Origin: Gemmatimonadota bacterium
Lineage (GTDB): Bacteria > Gemmatimonadota > Gemmatimonadetes > Palauibacterales > Palauibacteraceae
Assembly (NCBI GenBank): GCA_020351855.1
Contig: CP070670.1
Coordinates: 244,375-277,506 of the forward strand
Reading direction: 5' to 3'
Length of the DNA stretch: 33,132 bases
Shown: in pieces, positions 17,076-24,877 of the stretch
How the letters are laid out: each line of letters begins with the position of its first letter
Position numbering within the stretch: position 1 is the stretch's first letter
Notes under the pieces: model-generated
The model's input: only the letters and a program-made list of their open reading frames with translations
The model's database searches: none
Told to the model about the DNA's origin: nothing
Position numbers and translations under genes: made by a program

Positions 17076-17954
17076 TCACCCCGTCGACTCCCCGTCACGA
17101 CGTACCTCCATCAGCTCGCAGCCGCCGCGAGCGGCGGGGCGAGCGACGCCCGTCGCGATCAATGGGTCGTGACATAGCACGATTCTCCAGCCCTCGGTCC
17201 CGGCTCGCGAAAGCCATGTACGCTTGCTCTCGAGCGTGACCAGCGGCTCGACGTCGTATCCCATCATCCACGGAAGCGGCAGGTGGGCGTGGGTGGGCGC
17301 GAGGTCCGCTGGATAGAAGACTGTCAGCTCGCCCGCCCGCACGATCACCGACTGGTGGTGGGGTGTGTGGCCTGGCGTCCGGACGACCTGGATCCCGGGA
17401 GCCACCTCCCGGTCCTCGTCTACGAAATCGACCATGCCCGCCGCGGCCAGCGGCTCGAAGTTCCCGGTCCGGTAGCTGGCCCGCACCCGCTCGTTCGTCT
17501 GGTGAGCGAAATCCCATTCACCGCGTCGGATCACGTACCGCGCCCGGCTGAAGGCGGGCACGATCGCACCGTCTGGCTCCCGCCGGGTCGCGCCACCCGC
17601 ATGATCGAAGTGAAGGTGCGTGCAGACTACGGTGTCCACGCTCTCCGGGTCGACCCCGGCGGCTCGGAGCGAGTCCTCCAGCCGGCTCGGCTGCCCCTCG
17701 TTCTCGACCCCGTAGATCTCTCGGAACTTCTCATCCTCCTTGTGACCCAGACCCGTATCCACGAGCACCACGCGTTCATCGGACTCGATGAGCAGGCAGC
17801 GCATCGCAAGCTCGATCCGGTTGCGCTCATCCGGCTGGATGCGGGCACTCCAAAGGGGCTTCGGCACGACGCCGAACATCGCCCCTCCGTCCAGCCGCAG
17901 CCTTCCGGCATCGACCGTGCGCACACGCAGGCCGCCCGACTCGCACACGATCAT
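17076..17954 (-). CDS. MBL-fold metallo-hydrolase (lactonase-like)
   Basis: A 292-residue metallo-beta-lactamase-fold hydrolase, probably binding two metal ions. The ligands are visible: HLHFDHAGG (His113, His115, Asp117, His118), TPGHTPHH (His196), YPADLAPTHAH (Asp217) and LCHDP (His262). The long N-terminal strand region and the spacing resemble AHL-lactonase-like members, but the same layout occurs in many uncharacterised esterases and thioesterases. ATG 17954 is chosen because GGAGG precedes it and it overlaps the exonuclease stop as ATGA. Sitting between rex and thiolase, a thioester or lactone substrate is a guess only. Confidence 0.85.
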   Translation of the reverse strand: MIVCESGGLRVRTVDAGRLRLDGGAMFGVVPKPLWSARIQPDERNRIELAMRCLLIESDERVVLVDTGLGHKEDEKFREIYGVENEGQPSRLEDSLRAAGVDPESVDTVVCTHLHFDHAGGATRREPDGAIVPAFSRARYVIRRGEWDFAHQTNERVRASYRTGNFEPLAAAGMVDFVDEDREVAPGIQVVRTPGHTPHHQSVIVRAGELTVFYPADLAPTHAHLPLPWMMGYDVEPLVTLESKRTWLSRAGTEGWRIVLCHDPLIATGVARPAARGGCELMEVRRDGESTG

Positions 17955-18805
17955 TCGACCCTCCGGCGGCGCCGTCCCCGCCCGGTGGAGAGCCAGCCCT
18001 GCAGCTGGCCCCAGTGCTCGATGCTCCTGCGCTCGGCCTCCTCGAGGAGACGCATCAAGACGAGGGCGGTCGCACGGGCGTCCCCCCACGCCCTGTGACG
18101 CCCCTCGATCTCGATCCCGTAGAAGCCGGCCAGCGAATCCAGTCCACGGCGCCGCAGCCCGGGGAGCGCCTTTCGGGCCAGCCGCACCGTGCACAGCCGC
18201 GCTCCACTAGGGATGACGCGACGAGCCCGCTCCATCTCGGCGCTGACATACGCCCAGTCGTAGGCAGCATTATGGGCCACGAACACGCGCCCCTGAAGCC
18301 GCTCCCGCAGATCGTCGCACACGTCCCCGAAGGTCGGTGCCCCGGCGACCATCTCCCGCGAGATGCCGGTGAGCCCGGACACCCACCGCGGCACGGGCCG
18401 CTCCGGGTTGATGAGGGTCGTGAACTCGTCGCGGATCACCCCACTCCTCACCTCTACGACGGCGATCTCGATAATCCGGCCGCCTCGCGAGACCGGAATG
18501 CCCGTCGTCTCGACATCGACGACGACGAACGGCAGGGAATCCAGCCGCCGGTCGTTCCTACCCGGACGCTCCGACAGCCGCCACATCCCATCCCCATCGA
18601 CCTGCACGCGTTCATCGTCGGCCAGCAGCTCGAAGACGAGGCGGGCCGCCAACCCCGGGGGGGCACTCTGCAGACCGAGCACTTGCCCCGCGATGCGCGA
18701 CGTATGCTGGGGCTCCTCCTCGATCATGCTCAGCGCGCGGGACAGGAGCGAAGAGCTGTCGGAAAACCGCAGTCCAGGTGGGGTCACGCCGCGCTGCTCA
18801 GCCAC
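17951..18805 (-). CDS. DnaQ-like DEDDh 3'-5' exonuclease with an added N-terminal domain
   Basis: The 284-residue protein carries a DnaQ/RNase T-type exonuclease domain (about 90-255) with ExoI VDVETTG (Asp97, Glu99), ExoII VAHNAAYDW (Asp183) and ExoIII HRAWGDA (His237, Asp242), all catalytic residues intact. The first 85 residues look like a small winged-helix module (SRIAGQVLGLQSAPPGLAARLVFELL then VQVDGDGMWRL), as found in some stand-alone epsilon-like exonucleases. It is too divergent to call the replicative epsilon subunit with confidence. The GTG start overlaps the rex stop by eight bases, and its stop overlaps the MBL gene. Confidence 0.88.
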   Translation of the reverse strand: MAEQRGVTPPGLRFSDSSSLLSRALSMIEEEPQHTSRIAGQVLGLQSAPPGLAARLVFELLADDERVQVDGDGMWRLSERPGRNDRRLDSLPFVVVDVETTGIPVSRGGRIIEIAVVEVRSGVIRDEFTTLINPERPVPRWVSGLTGISREMVAGAPTFGDVCDDLRERLQGRVFVAHNAAYDWAYVSAEMERARRVIPSGARLCTVRLARKALPGLRRRGLDSLAGFYGIEIEGRHRAWGDARATALVLMRLLEEAERRSIEHWGQLQGWLSTGRGRRRRRVE

Positions 18806-19439
18806 CCGCCCGCTCCCCCGCCTGGCATGGGGTCAGGGCGAAGGTCAGTGCCTCGAGCTCGAGCGCCAGGTCCATCGTGCGCACGACGACGGCATCCTCC
18901 GGGTCGACCTCGATCGGGGCGAAGTTGAGGATCGCCAGGACGCCCGCGTCCGCGAGCTTTTGGACGACGGGTCGCGCCGCTTCCGGTGGGGTCGCGACGA
19001 TCGCGATCTCCACCGCGCGCTCCCGGATCACGCGCTCGAGCGCCTCGATGCCGCACACCTCGAGGTCACCCCGCTTCGCACCCACCTTGCGCGCGTCCGC
19101 ATCGAAGGCCGCGACCACGTCGAAGCCGCGCCGAGCGAGTTCCCGATAACCGAGCAGCGCCGAGCCCAGCTTGCCTACGCCTACGACGGCCACCTTCCAG
19201 CGGCGCTCAACTCCCAGGATGCGCTGGAGGCTCGCCATCAACTCGGCCACGTCGTAGCCCCTGCCCCGCTGGCCGAAGGAGCCGAACAGGCTCAGGTCCT
19301 TCCGCACCTGGGCCGCGGTGGTTCCGCTTCTCTCCGCGAGCTCTTGGCTGGAGACCAGTTCGCGGTTGCCGTCGACCTCGCGGAGCAGGCGCAGGTAGAG
19401 GGACAGGCGGCGAACGGTCGATTCGGAGATCCTTTTCAC
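18798..19439 (-). CDS. rex: Redox-sensing transcriptional repressor Rex
   Basis: Rex is a dimeric repressor that leaves DNA when the NADH/NAD+ ratio rises. The 213 residues comprise an N-terminal winged helix (ISESTVRRLSLYLRLL, then SQELAERSGTTAAQVRKDLS with FGSFGQRGRGYDV, about 1-70), a Rossmann domain with GVGKLGSAL (87-95) and acidic Asp113 that favours NADH, the VATPP loop (148-152) and a C-terminal swapped helix (about 190-202). It starts with GTG. The 36-base gap to rsmA contains a Rex operator and a promoter start region, so autoregulation is very likely. It heads an 11-gene run including acyl-CoA genes. Confidence 0.97.
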   Translation of the reverse strand: MKRISESTVRRLSLYLRLLREVDGNRELVSSQELAERSGTTAAQVRKDLSLFGSFGQRGRGYDVAELMASLQRILGVERRWKVAVVGVGKLGSALLGYRELARRGFDVVAAFDADARKVGAKRGDLEVCGIEALERVIRERAVEIAIVATPPEAARPVVQKLADAGVLAILNFAPIEVDPEDAVVVRTMDLALELEALTFALTPCQAGERAGG

Positions 19440-19450
19440 GCTCCCCGGCT

Positions 19451-19472
19451 GCTTGTGAAAACCTTCACAAGC
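19451..19472. promoter_or_regulatory. Rex operator
   Basis: A 22-base inverted repeat has perfect 9-bp arms: GC plus TTGTGAA, a 4-base centre AACC, then TTCACAA plus GC. The known Rex consensus is TTGTGAA-N4-TTCACAA, matched exactly. It lies 11 bases upstream of the rex start and directly after the candidate -10 box, where bound Rex would block transcription initiation. Confidence 0.92.
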
Positions 19473-19501
19473 AAGTTACGGGCGCCGCTTACCCTTCTCA
19501 A
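19473..19501 (-). promoter_or_regulatory. Promoter of rex, within the end of rsmA
   Basis: On the minus strand TTGAGA (19501-19496), 17 bases and TAACTT (19478-19473) form a sigma-70-like promoter. The -35 box and spacer lie in the last codons of rsmA. The expected transcription start falls inside the Rex operator. This gives rex and downstream genes a promoter separate from the prmA-to-rsmA operon. Confidence 0.6.
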
Positions 19502-20330
19502 CTCGATCCATCAGGGCCCTGGCCAGGGCCCGGAACTGCTCTGGGGACAGCGTTTCCGGCCTGTCCCGCGGATCGAACGCGATGGCTCGGGCCAGCGCGG
19601 CGCATTCGTCCGGGGGAAGGAGATACTCGGGCGCGCGGCGCAGGATCTTTTGCAACTGCTTGCGCCGTTGACCGAACGCCACGCGTGTGAGTCGACGCAG
19701 CTCCGCCTCCTCTTCCGGGCACAACGGATCGGCGAGCGGATCGAGCACGACGACGGCAGAGTCGACCGTGGGCACCGGGCGAAAGGCCTTGCGGCCAACC
19801 TGAAAGGCGATCCGGGCGGCACGCCTCACCTGAACGCCGACGCTCAACGCCCCGTAGGTCTTCGATCCGGGACCGGCCACGAGCCGCTCGGCCACTTCGC
19901 GCTGGATCGTCACCACGATCCGCAGGGCGGGAGGGTGCATGCCGAGGATGCGAAACAGGAGGGGGGAGGTGATCGAGTACGGCAGATTCGAAAGCACTCT
20001 GTAGCGACGCTCGCGCTGCACGAGGCCTGACAGGTCCAGTTCCAACGCGTCGCCATGCACCACTTCGACGCCGGCTGCGTCGCCGAACTCGGCCCGGAGC
20101 GAGCCGGCGAGGTCGTCGTCCTTTTCCACCAGGACGAGTCGAGCGACCCGGCCGACCAGACGCCCGCCAAGCTCTCCGTGTCCGGCTCCGATCTCGATCA
20201 CGCACTCGGAAGCCGACGGGTCGAGCGCTTCGAGGATCTTCCGCTGGAGGTTCGGGTCGACGAGAAAATTCTGGCTGAGTGACCGCTTCGCTCGGCCTTG
20301 ATCCGGCGAAGCCGCCGCACCGTCTCTCAT
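19476..20330 (-). CDS. rsmA: 16S rRNA m6(2)A1518/A1519 dimethyltransferase RsmA (KsgA)
   Basis: RsmA dimethylates two adjacent adenines in the 3' terminal hairpin of 16S rRNA, late in 30S assembly. The 284 residues show QNFLVDPNL near the N-terminus, the SAM motif VIEIGAGHGELG, acidic LVEKDD, the catalytic SNLPYSI motif, IQREVAERL and a C-terminal helical domain with FRPVPTVDSAVV and RRKQLQKIL. Length is normal. It starts with ATG 16 bases after pta. The rex promoter -35 box lies within its last codons. Confidence 0.97.
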   Translation of the reverse strand: MRDGAAASPDQGRAKRSLSQNFLVDPNLQRKILEALDPSASECVIEIGAGHGELGGRLVGRVARLVLVEKDDDLAGSLRAEFGDAAGVEVVHGDALELDLSGLVQRERRYRVLSNLPYSITSPLLFRILGMHPPALRIVVTIQREVAERLVAGPGSKTYGALSVGVQVRRAARIAFQVGRKAFRPVPTVDSAVVVLDPLADPLCPEEEAELRRLTRVAFGQRRKQLQKILRRAPEYLLPPDECAALARAIAFDPRDRPETLSPEQFRALARALMDRVEKGKRRP

Positions 20331-20346
20331 CGAGTGGGCCGTGATC

Positions 20347-21323
<977 letters not shown>

Positions 21324-21327
<4 letters not shown>

Positions 21328-21836
21328 CCGCCCGCCTCTTTCGCAGGCACGCGCCTCTTGATCGCTTCGAGGACGATGGGGTGCACGAAGGCCGACACAT
21401 CGCCGTTCAGCCGCGCCACCTCTCGCACGAGGGAGGAGCTGAGAAACGTGTAGCGATTCGCCGGCGTCATGAAGATGACCTCGATGTCGGGCGAGAGGGA
21501 CCGGTTCATGAGCGCCATCTGGAACTCGTACTCGAAGTCGCTCACCGCCCTCAGGCCGCGAATGATGATCGACGCGTCTGCTGCTCGCGCGAAGTCGACG
21601 AGCAGCCCCCGGAAGGACGCGATGGTCACCCGGGGCTCATCCCGATAGACGTCTTCCAGCAATTCGATGCGCTCGTCCAGGTCGAACAGCGCCCTCTTCT
21701 CCTGTGTGGCCGTTTCCGCCACCGCTACGATCACCCGATCCACCAGCCGGAGGCTCCGCAGGACGATGTCGTGGTGGCCCAGGGTGATCGGGTCGAAAGA
21801 ACCGGGATACACGGCGGCTCGCGCTGATCTGCTCAC
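21324..21836 (-). CDS. coaD: Phosphopantetheine adenylyltransferase CoaD
   Basis: CoaD adenylates 4'-phosphopantetheine, the penultimate step of coenzyme A synthesis. The 170 residues show YPGSFDPITLGHHDI, with the nucleotidyltransferase TxGH motif, RGLRAVSDFEYEFQMALMN and TFLSSSLVREVA for ATP binding. The length is typical (about 160). It starts with GTG overlapping the rsmD stop (GTGA) and ends in a GTGA overlap with pta. The rsmD-coaD pairing is common in many bacterial phyla. Confidence 0.97.
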
Positions 21837-22393
21837 GGATGTTCGTCCCTTTCGTCGTCGGGCCTTCCGGCTTCCAGGAAGGTCAGCTCCGTATCTCCGT
21901 ACCGCCGCGACCAGATCGCGTCCGGTACCGCGCTCAAGGCGCCCGGCTCATGCTCCAGGCACAGCAGGCCCGCAAAGGGCCGCTCTCGAAAGCAGGTCGC
22001 CAGGCGTACGGCCAGGCCCTCGCGATACGGCGGGTCGGCAAGGACGACGTCCCAGCCGCGGCCCCCCGCGCCATCCAAGGTGGCGAACACATCAGCCCGC
22101 AACACGCGACTTCGCTCCACGAGCCCGAGGGCCTGCAAATTCCTGCGGAGGGCCTCCGCGAGCGGCCGATCCGCCTCGACGAAATCGACCCGGGCCGCCC
22201 CGCGCGACAGCGCTTCGATTCCCAGGACACCGGAACCGGCGAACAGATCCGCCACGGCCGCGGCATGGATTCTGACGCCGAGGGCGCTGAACCAGGCCTC
22301 CCGCACCCGGCCGCTCGTCGCGCGAAGGCCGGGCCGCCTCGGGACCTCGATCACACGGCCGCCCAGCTCCCCGGCCACGACCCGGAGTCTCAC
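21833..22393 (-). CDS. rsmD: 16S rRNA m2G966 methyltransferase RsmD
   Basis: RsmD methylates G966 in helix 31 of 16S rRNA. The 186 residues carry the SAM-binding DLFAGSGVLGIEALSRGA, acidic FVEADR, and the catalytic DPPY motif in VVLADPPYREGL, plus the N-terminal RVVAGELGGRVIEVP and RATSGRVREAWFSALG typical of the family. It starts with GTG overlapping the recJ stop (GTGA) and ends overlapping coaD. Confidence 0.95.
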   Translation of the reverse strand: MRLRVVAGELGGRVIEVPRRPGLRATSGRVREAWFSALGVRIHAAAVADLFAGSGVLGIEALSRGAARVDFVEADRPLAEALRRNLQALGLVERSRVLRADVFATLDGAGGRGWDVVLADPPYREGLAVRLATCFRERPFAGLLCLEHEPGALSAVPDAIWSRRYGDTELTFLEAGRPDDERDEHP

Positions 22394-24183
22394 GCCCGCC
22401 GGGCGTCGAGCAGCCGGGCCTGGAGGCGCCGCCTCCCCCGCCAGTGGTCCTCCAGCGGCTCGAACACGACGTCCCAGACGCCCTGCCGGAGCTCCTCTGC
22501 CCGCTGGCCCATTCCGAATCCTATGGTCGGGAGACGGACGTCGCCTCGGCCGACCAGCTCGGCCCGCACGTGGGAACCGTCCTGTCCGACCCGGAGGGGA
22601 CCATCGAAGCGGACACCCCGAGTGAGCAGGATGGGCCGCCGGTTTCGGTATCCGAAAGGCTCGAGGTACTTCATCCAGCGGCCGATCGTGCCGACGGCGT
22701 CTTCCAGCGTGACCTCGAGATCGATCTCGAGATCGATCTGCGGTTGGCCCGCCGCGCGCGGATCGTCTTCAGCATGGCGGCCGAGCCGCTGCCCGGCTCG
22801 CCGTGCGACCTCCCGCACGAAAAGCTGCCGAAACTCTTCGACCCGCTCCCGACGCACGTCGAGTCCCGCTGCCTCCCGATGACCACCGTGGCGCTCCAAG
22901 AGCGGCGCGCATTCGTCCAGGACTTGGATGAGGTTCACCCCCCCTGCCGATCGGGCCGACCCCCGTCCGAGATCCCCATCGAACGCGATCACCACGGCAG
23001 GCGTGCCGGTGCGCGCTGCCAGCTTGGAGGCCACGATCCCGATCACCCCGGGGTGCCAGTCATCGCTCCAGAGCACCACAGCCGGTCCGGGAGGGGCCTC
23101 ATCGAGCCGCGCCTCCGCCTCCTCGGTCACTTGCCGATCTGTCGCGCGACGCCGCCTGTTGTGATCCTCCAGTCTCGAGGCCAGCGCATCGGCTTCCGCG
23201 GCGTCCTCCGTGAGCAGCAGCCGAAGGCCCTCTTCGGCCGCGCCGACTCGGCCCGCGGCGTTGAGGCGCGGCGCCAGGCGGAATGCCACATCGTCCGCAG
23301 CGACACGCCCACCGAAGGGTGCCACCCGCGCCGCGAGGAGCAGGGACCAGAGACCGCGATTCTGCGTCCGGGCCAGCGCCCGCAGCCCGGCGCGCACCAG
23401 AGCCCGGTTCTCGTCCACCAGCGGCCCGCGGTCTGCGATCGTCCCGATGGCCACGAGATCGAGGTGGCGGTTCAGCATGCCCTCGGGCCGACCGGCGCTC
23501 CGACTCAGCGCAGTGAGAAGCTTGAAGGCGACCCCGGCGCCCGTCAGGCCACGGAACGGGTATCCGCTGTCGGCTCGGTGCGGATTCACCACGGCGATCG
23601 CGGCCGGAAGCTCCACGTCGGGCCGGTGATGGTCCGTGACGATCACGTCGCGCGCGGCGGCGCGCGCAGCGGCGATGGCTGCATGAGCCGTCGTGCCGCA
23701 GTCCACCGTGACGATCAGTCGGGCGCCCAGCTCATCGGCGCGCCGGAGTCCTGCAGGGCCCAGGTCGTAGCCGTCACGCAGCCGGTGCGGCACGAACGCC
23801 TCTACCCGCCCACCGAGCTCTTCCAGCCCGCGCGCGAGCAGCGCCGCGCCCGTCATCCCGTCCACGTCATAGTCGCCATGCACGAGTATGGGCTCGCCAG
23901 AGGCGATGGCCTTCTCGATTCGCGACACCGCGGCAGCCAGATCGGGGAGGAGGCTGGCGGCTGGCAAACCGTCGAGTCGCGGCCGCAGGAACCCCCGCGC
24001 TGCCTCCGGGTCGTGGCAACCGCGTCGGACAAGCAGCTGACAGAAGAGCGCGGGGAGCCCCAGGGATTCCCGGAGAGCCCGCACGGCGCCCTCCTCGATC
24101 GATGTGGGTTCGACCCAGCGGCAGCCGGGGCGGACAGCCCCTGTCACCTCGTGCTCATTCGACGGGATAGAGAATGATGCCAC
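22390..24183 (-). CDS. recJ: Single-strand-specific 5'-3' exonuclease RecJ
   Basis: RecJ degrades single-stranded DNA in recombination, mismatch and base-excision repair. The 597 residues contain the DHH-family motifs HGDYDVDGM (102-110), VTVDCG (158-163), VTDHHRPD (182-189, DHH motif) and a later NPHRADSGYPF, the DHHA1 domain with GRGSARSAGGVNL, and a C-terminal OB-like part. The stated GTG start overlaps the coiled-coil zinc-ribbon gene by 29 bases; GTG 24147 is an alternative without overlap. A 12-bp micro-repeat lies near the 3' end. It belongs to the run from prmA to rsmA. Confidence 0.96.
   Translation of the reverse strand: MASFSIPSNEHEVTGAVRPGCRWVEPTSIEEGAVRALRESLGLPALFCQLLVRRGCHDPEAARGFLRPRLDGLPAASLLPDLAAAVSRIEKAIASGEPILVHGDYDVDGMTGAALLARGLEELGGRVEAFVPHRLRDGYDLGPAGLRRADELGARLIVTVDCGTTAHAAIAAARAAARDVIVTDHHRPDVELPAAIAVVNPHRADSGYPFRGLTGAGVAFKLLTALSRSAGRPEGMLNRHLDLVAIGTIADRGPLVDENRALVRAGLRALARTQNRGLWSLLLAARVAPFGGRVAADDVAFRLAPRLNAAGRVGAAEEGLRLLLTEDAAEADALASRLEDHNRRRRATDRQVTEEAEARLDEAPPGPAVVLWSDDWHPGVIGIVASKLAARTGTPAVVIAFDGDLGRGSARSAGGVNLIQVLDECAPLLERHGGHREAAGLDVRRERVEEFRQLFVREVARRAGQRLGRHAEDDPRAAGQPQIDLEIDLEVTLEDAVGTIGRWMKYLEPFGYRNRRPILLTRGVRFDGPLRVGQDGSHVRAELVGRGDVRLPTIGFGMGQRAEELRQGVWDVVFEPLEDHWRGRRRLQARLLDARRA
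22714..22737. repeat. Two tandem 12-bp copies inside recJ
   Basis: CTCGAGATCGAT occurs twice in perfect tandem and is rich in overlapping palindromes. It lies in frame in recJ and encodes the duplicated residues IDLE-IDLE in a beta strand of the C-terminal region. A replication-slippage duplication is the simplest reading. Confidence 0.8.
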
Positions 24184-24877
24184 AGCCCTCGCAGCGGTGC
24201 AGTCTCCGCTGGGAGCGTATTTCGGCCTGCCGTTGCACCGGTATGAAGGTGTAGCAGTGACCGCACACGCCGTCGGGCGTCAGGGCGGCGAGCACCTGTC
24301 GAGTCTTGCCGCCCCGCACGGCCTCGTAAAGGCGCATCGCTCCCGGATCCAGCCGCATCCGACGATTCTCCCTCCGATCTTGGTGGATGAGGAGTTCCTC
24401 CTCGAGCTCGGCCCGGCGCTCGCCCGACCGGGCCTGCAGCTCGGCATCGGCGGCACGCTCCTCCTCCACCCGCCGCTGCAGCGCCGCGAGCTCGCCCCTC
24501 GCCTCCTCGACCTCCTGCATCGCCTCGAGCAGCTCGTCCTCCGCGGCCTCGAGGTTCCGCCTCGCCGCATCGGTCTCGGCACGCACGGCCGTATGCTGCT
24601 TCAGGTTCTGGACCTCCAGGGCACGCTGCTGCAACCGCTTGAGGGTCTCCCGACCCGCAGCAGCGGACCGCTCCAGCTTTCGACGCCGCCCGTCCGCCGT
24701 CTCCGATCGCTGCAATGCCGCCTGCGCTCGCGCCTCCAGCTCGCTCACACGGCGCTCCGAGTCGGCAAGCTCCGGGGAAAGCGCAGCCAGTTGCTCCCTG
24801 CAGCTCTCGATCTGTCGATCGATCTGCTCGATGACCCGGAGAGCCTCGAAGATATTGGAGGCCGTTGCGTCATCCAT
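24155..24877 (-). CDS. Coiled-coil C4 zinc-ribbon protein (CdsZ / HP0958-like)
   Basis: A 240-residue protein with a long antiparallel coiled coil (about 8-175, rich in Glu, Arg, Ala and Leu) and a C-terminal zinc ribbon made of CGHC and, about 20 residues later, CEGC. This layout defines the zf-RING_7 family, including Helicobacter HP0958 and proteins proposed to act in RNA or secretion roles; the general bacterial function is not settled. ATG 24877 is chosen since it overlaps the dnaG stop by eight bases, and the coiled coil begins right after it. It lies between dnaG and recJ. Confidence 0.85.
   Translation of the reverse strand: MDDATASNIFEALRVIEQIDRQIESCREQLAALSPELADSERRVSELEARAQAALQRSETADGRRRKLERSAAAGRETLKRLQQRALEVQNLKQHTAVRAETDAARRNLEAAEDELLEAMQEVEEARGELAALQRRVEEERAADAELQARSGERRAELEEELLIHQDRRENRRMRLDPGAMRLYEAVRGGKTRQVLAALTPDGVCGHCYTFIPVQRQAEIRSQRRLHRCEGCGIILYPVE

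Noticed and set aside
18363-20030. A 555-codon rightward frame across the exonuclease, rex and rsmA
   Set aside because: It crosses three confident genes and the Rex operator in antisense; biased composition only.
22444-24177. A 577-codon rightward frame opposite recJ
   Set aside because: Antisense shadow of recJ with no motif and no ribosome-binding site.
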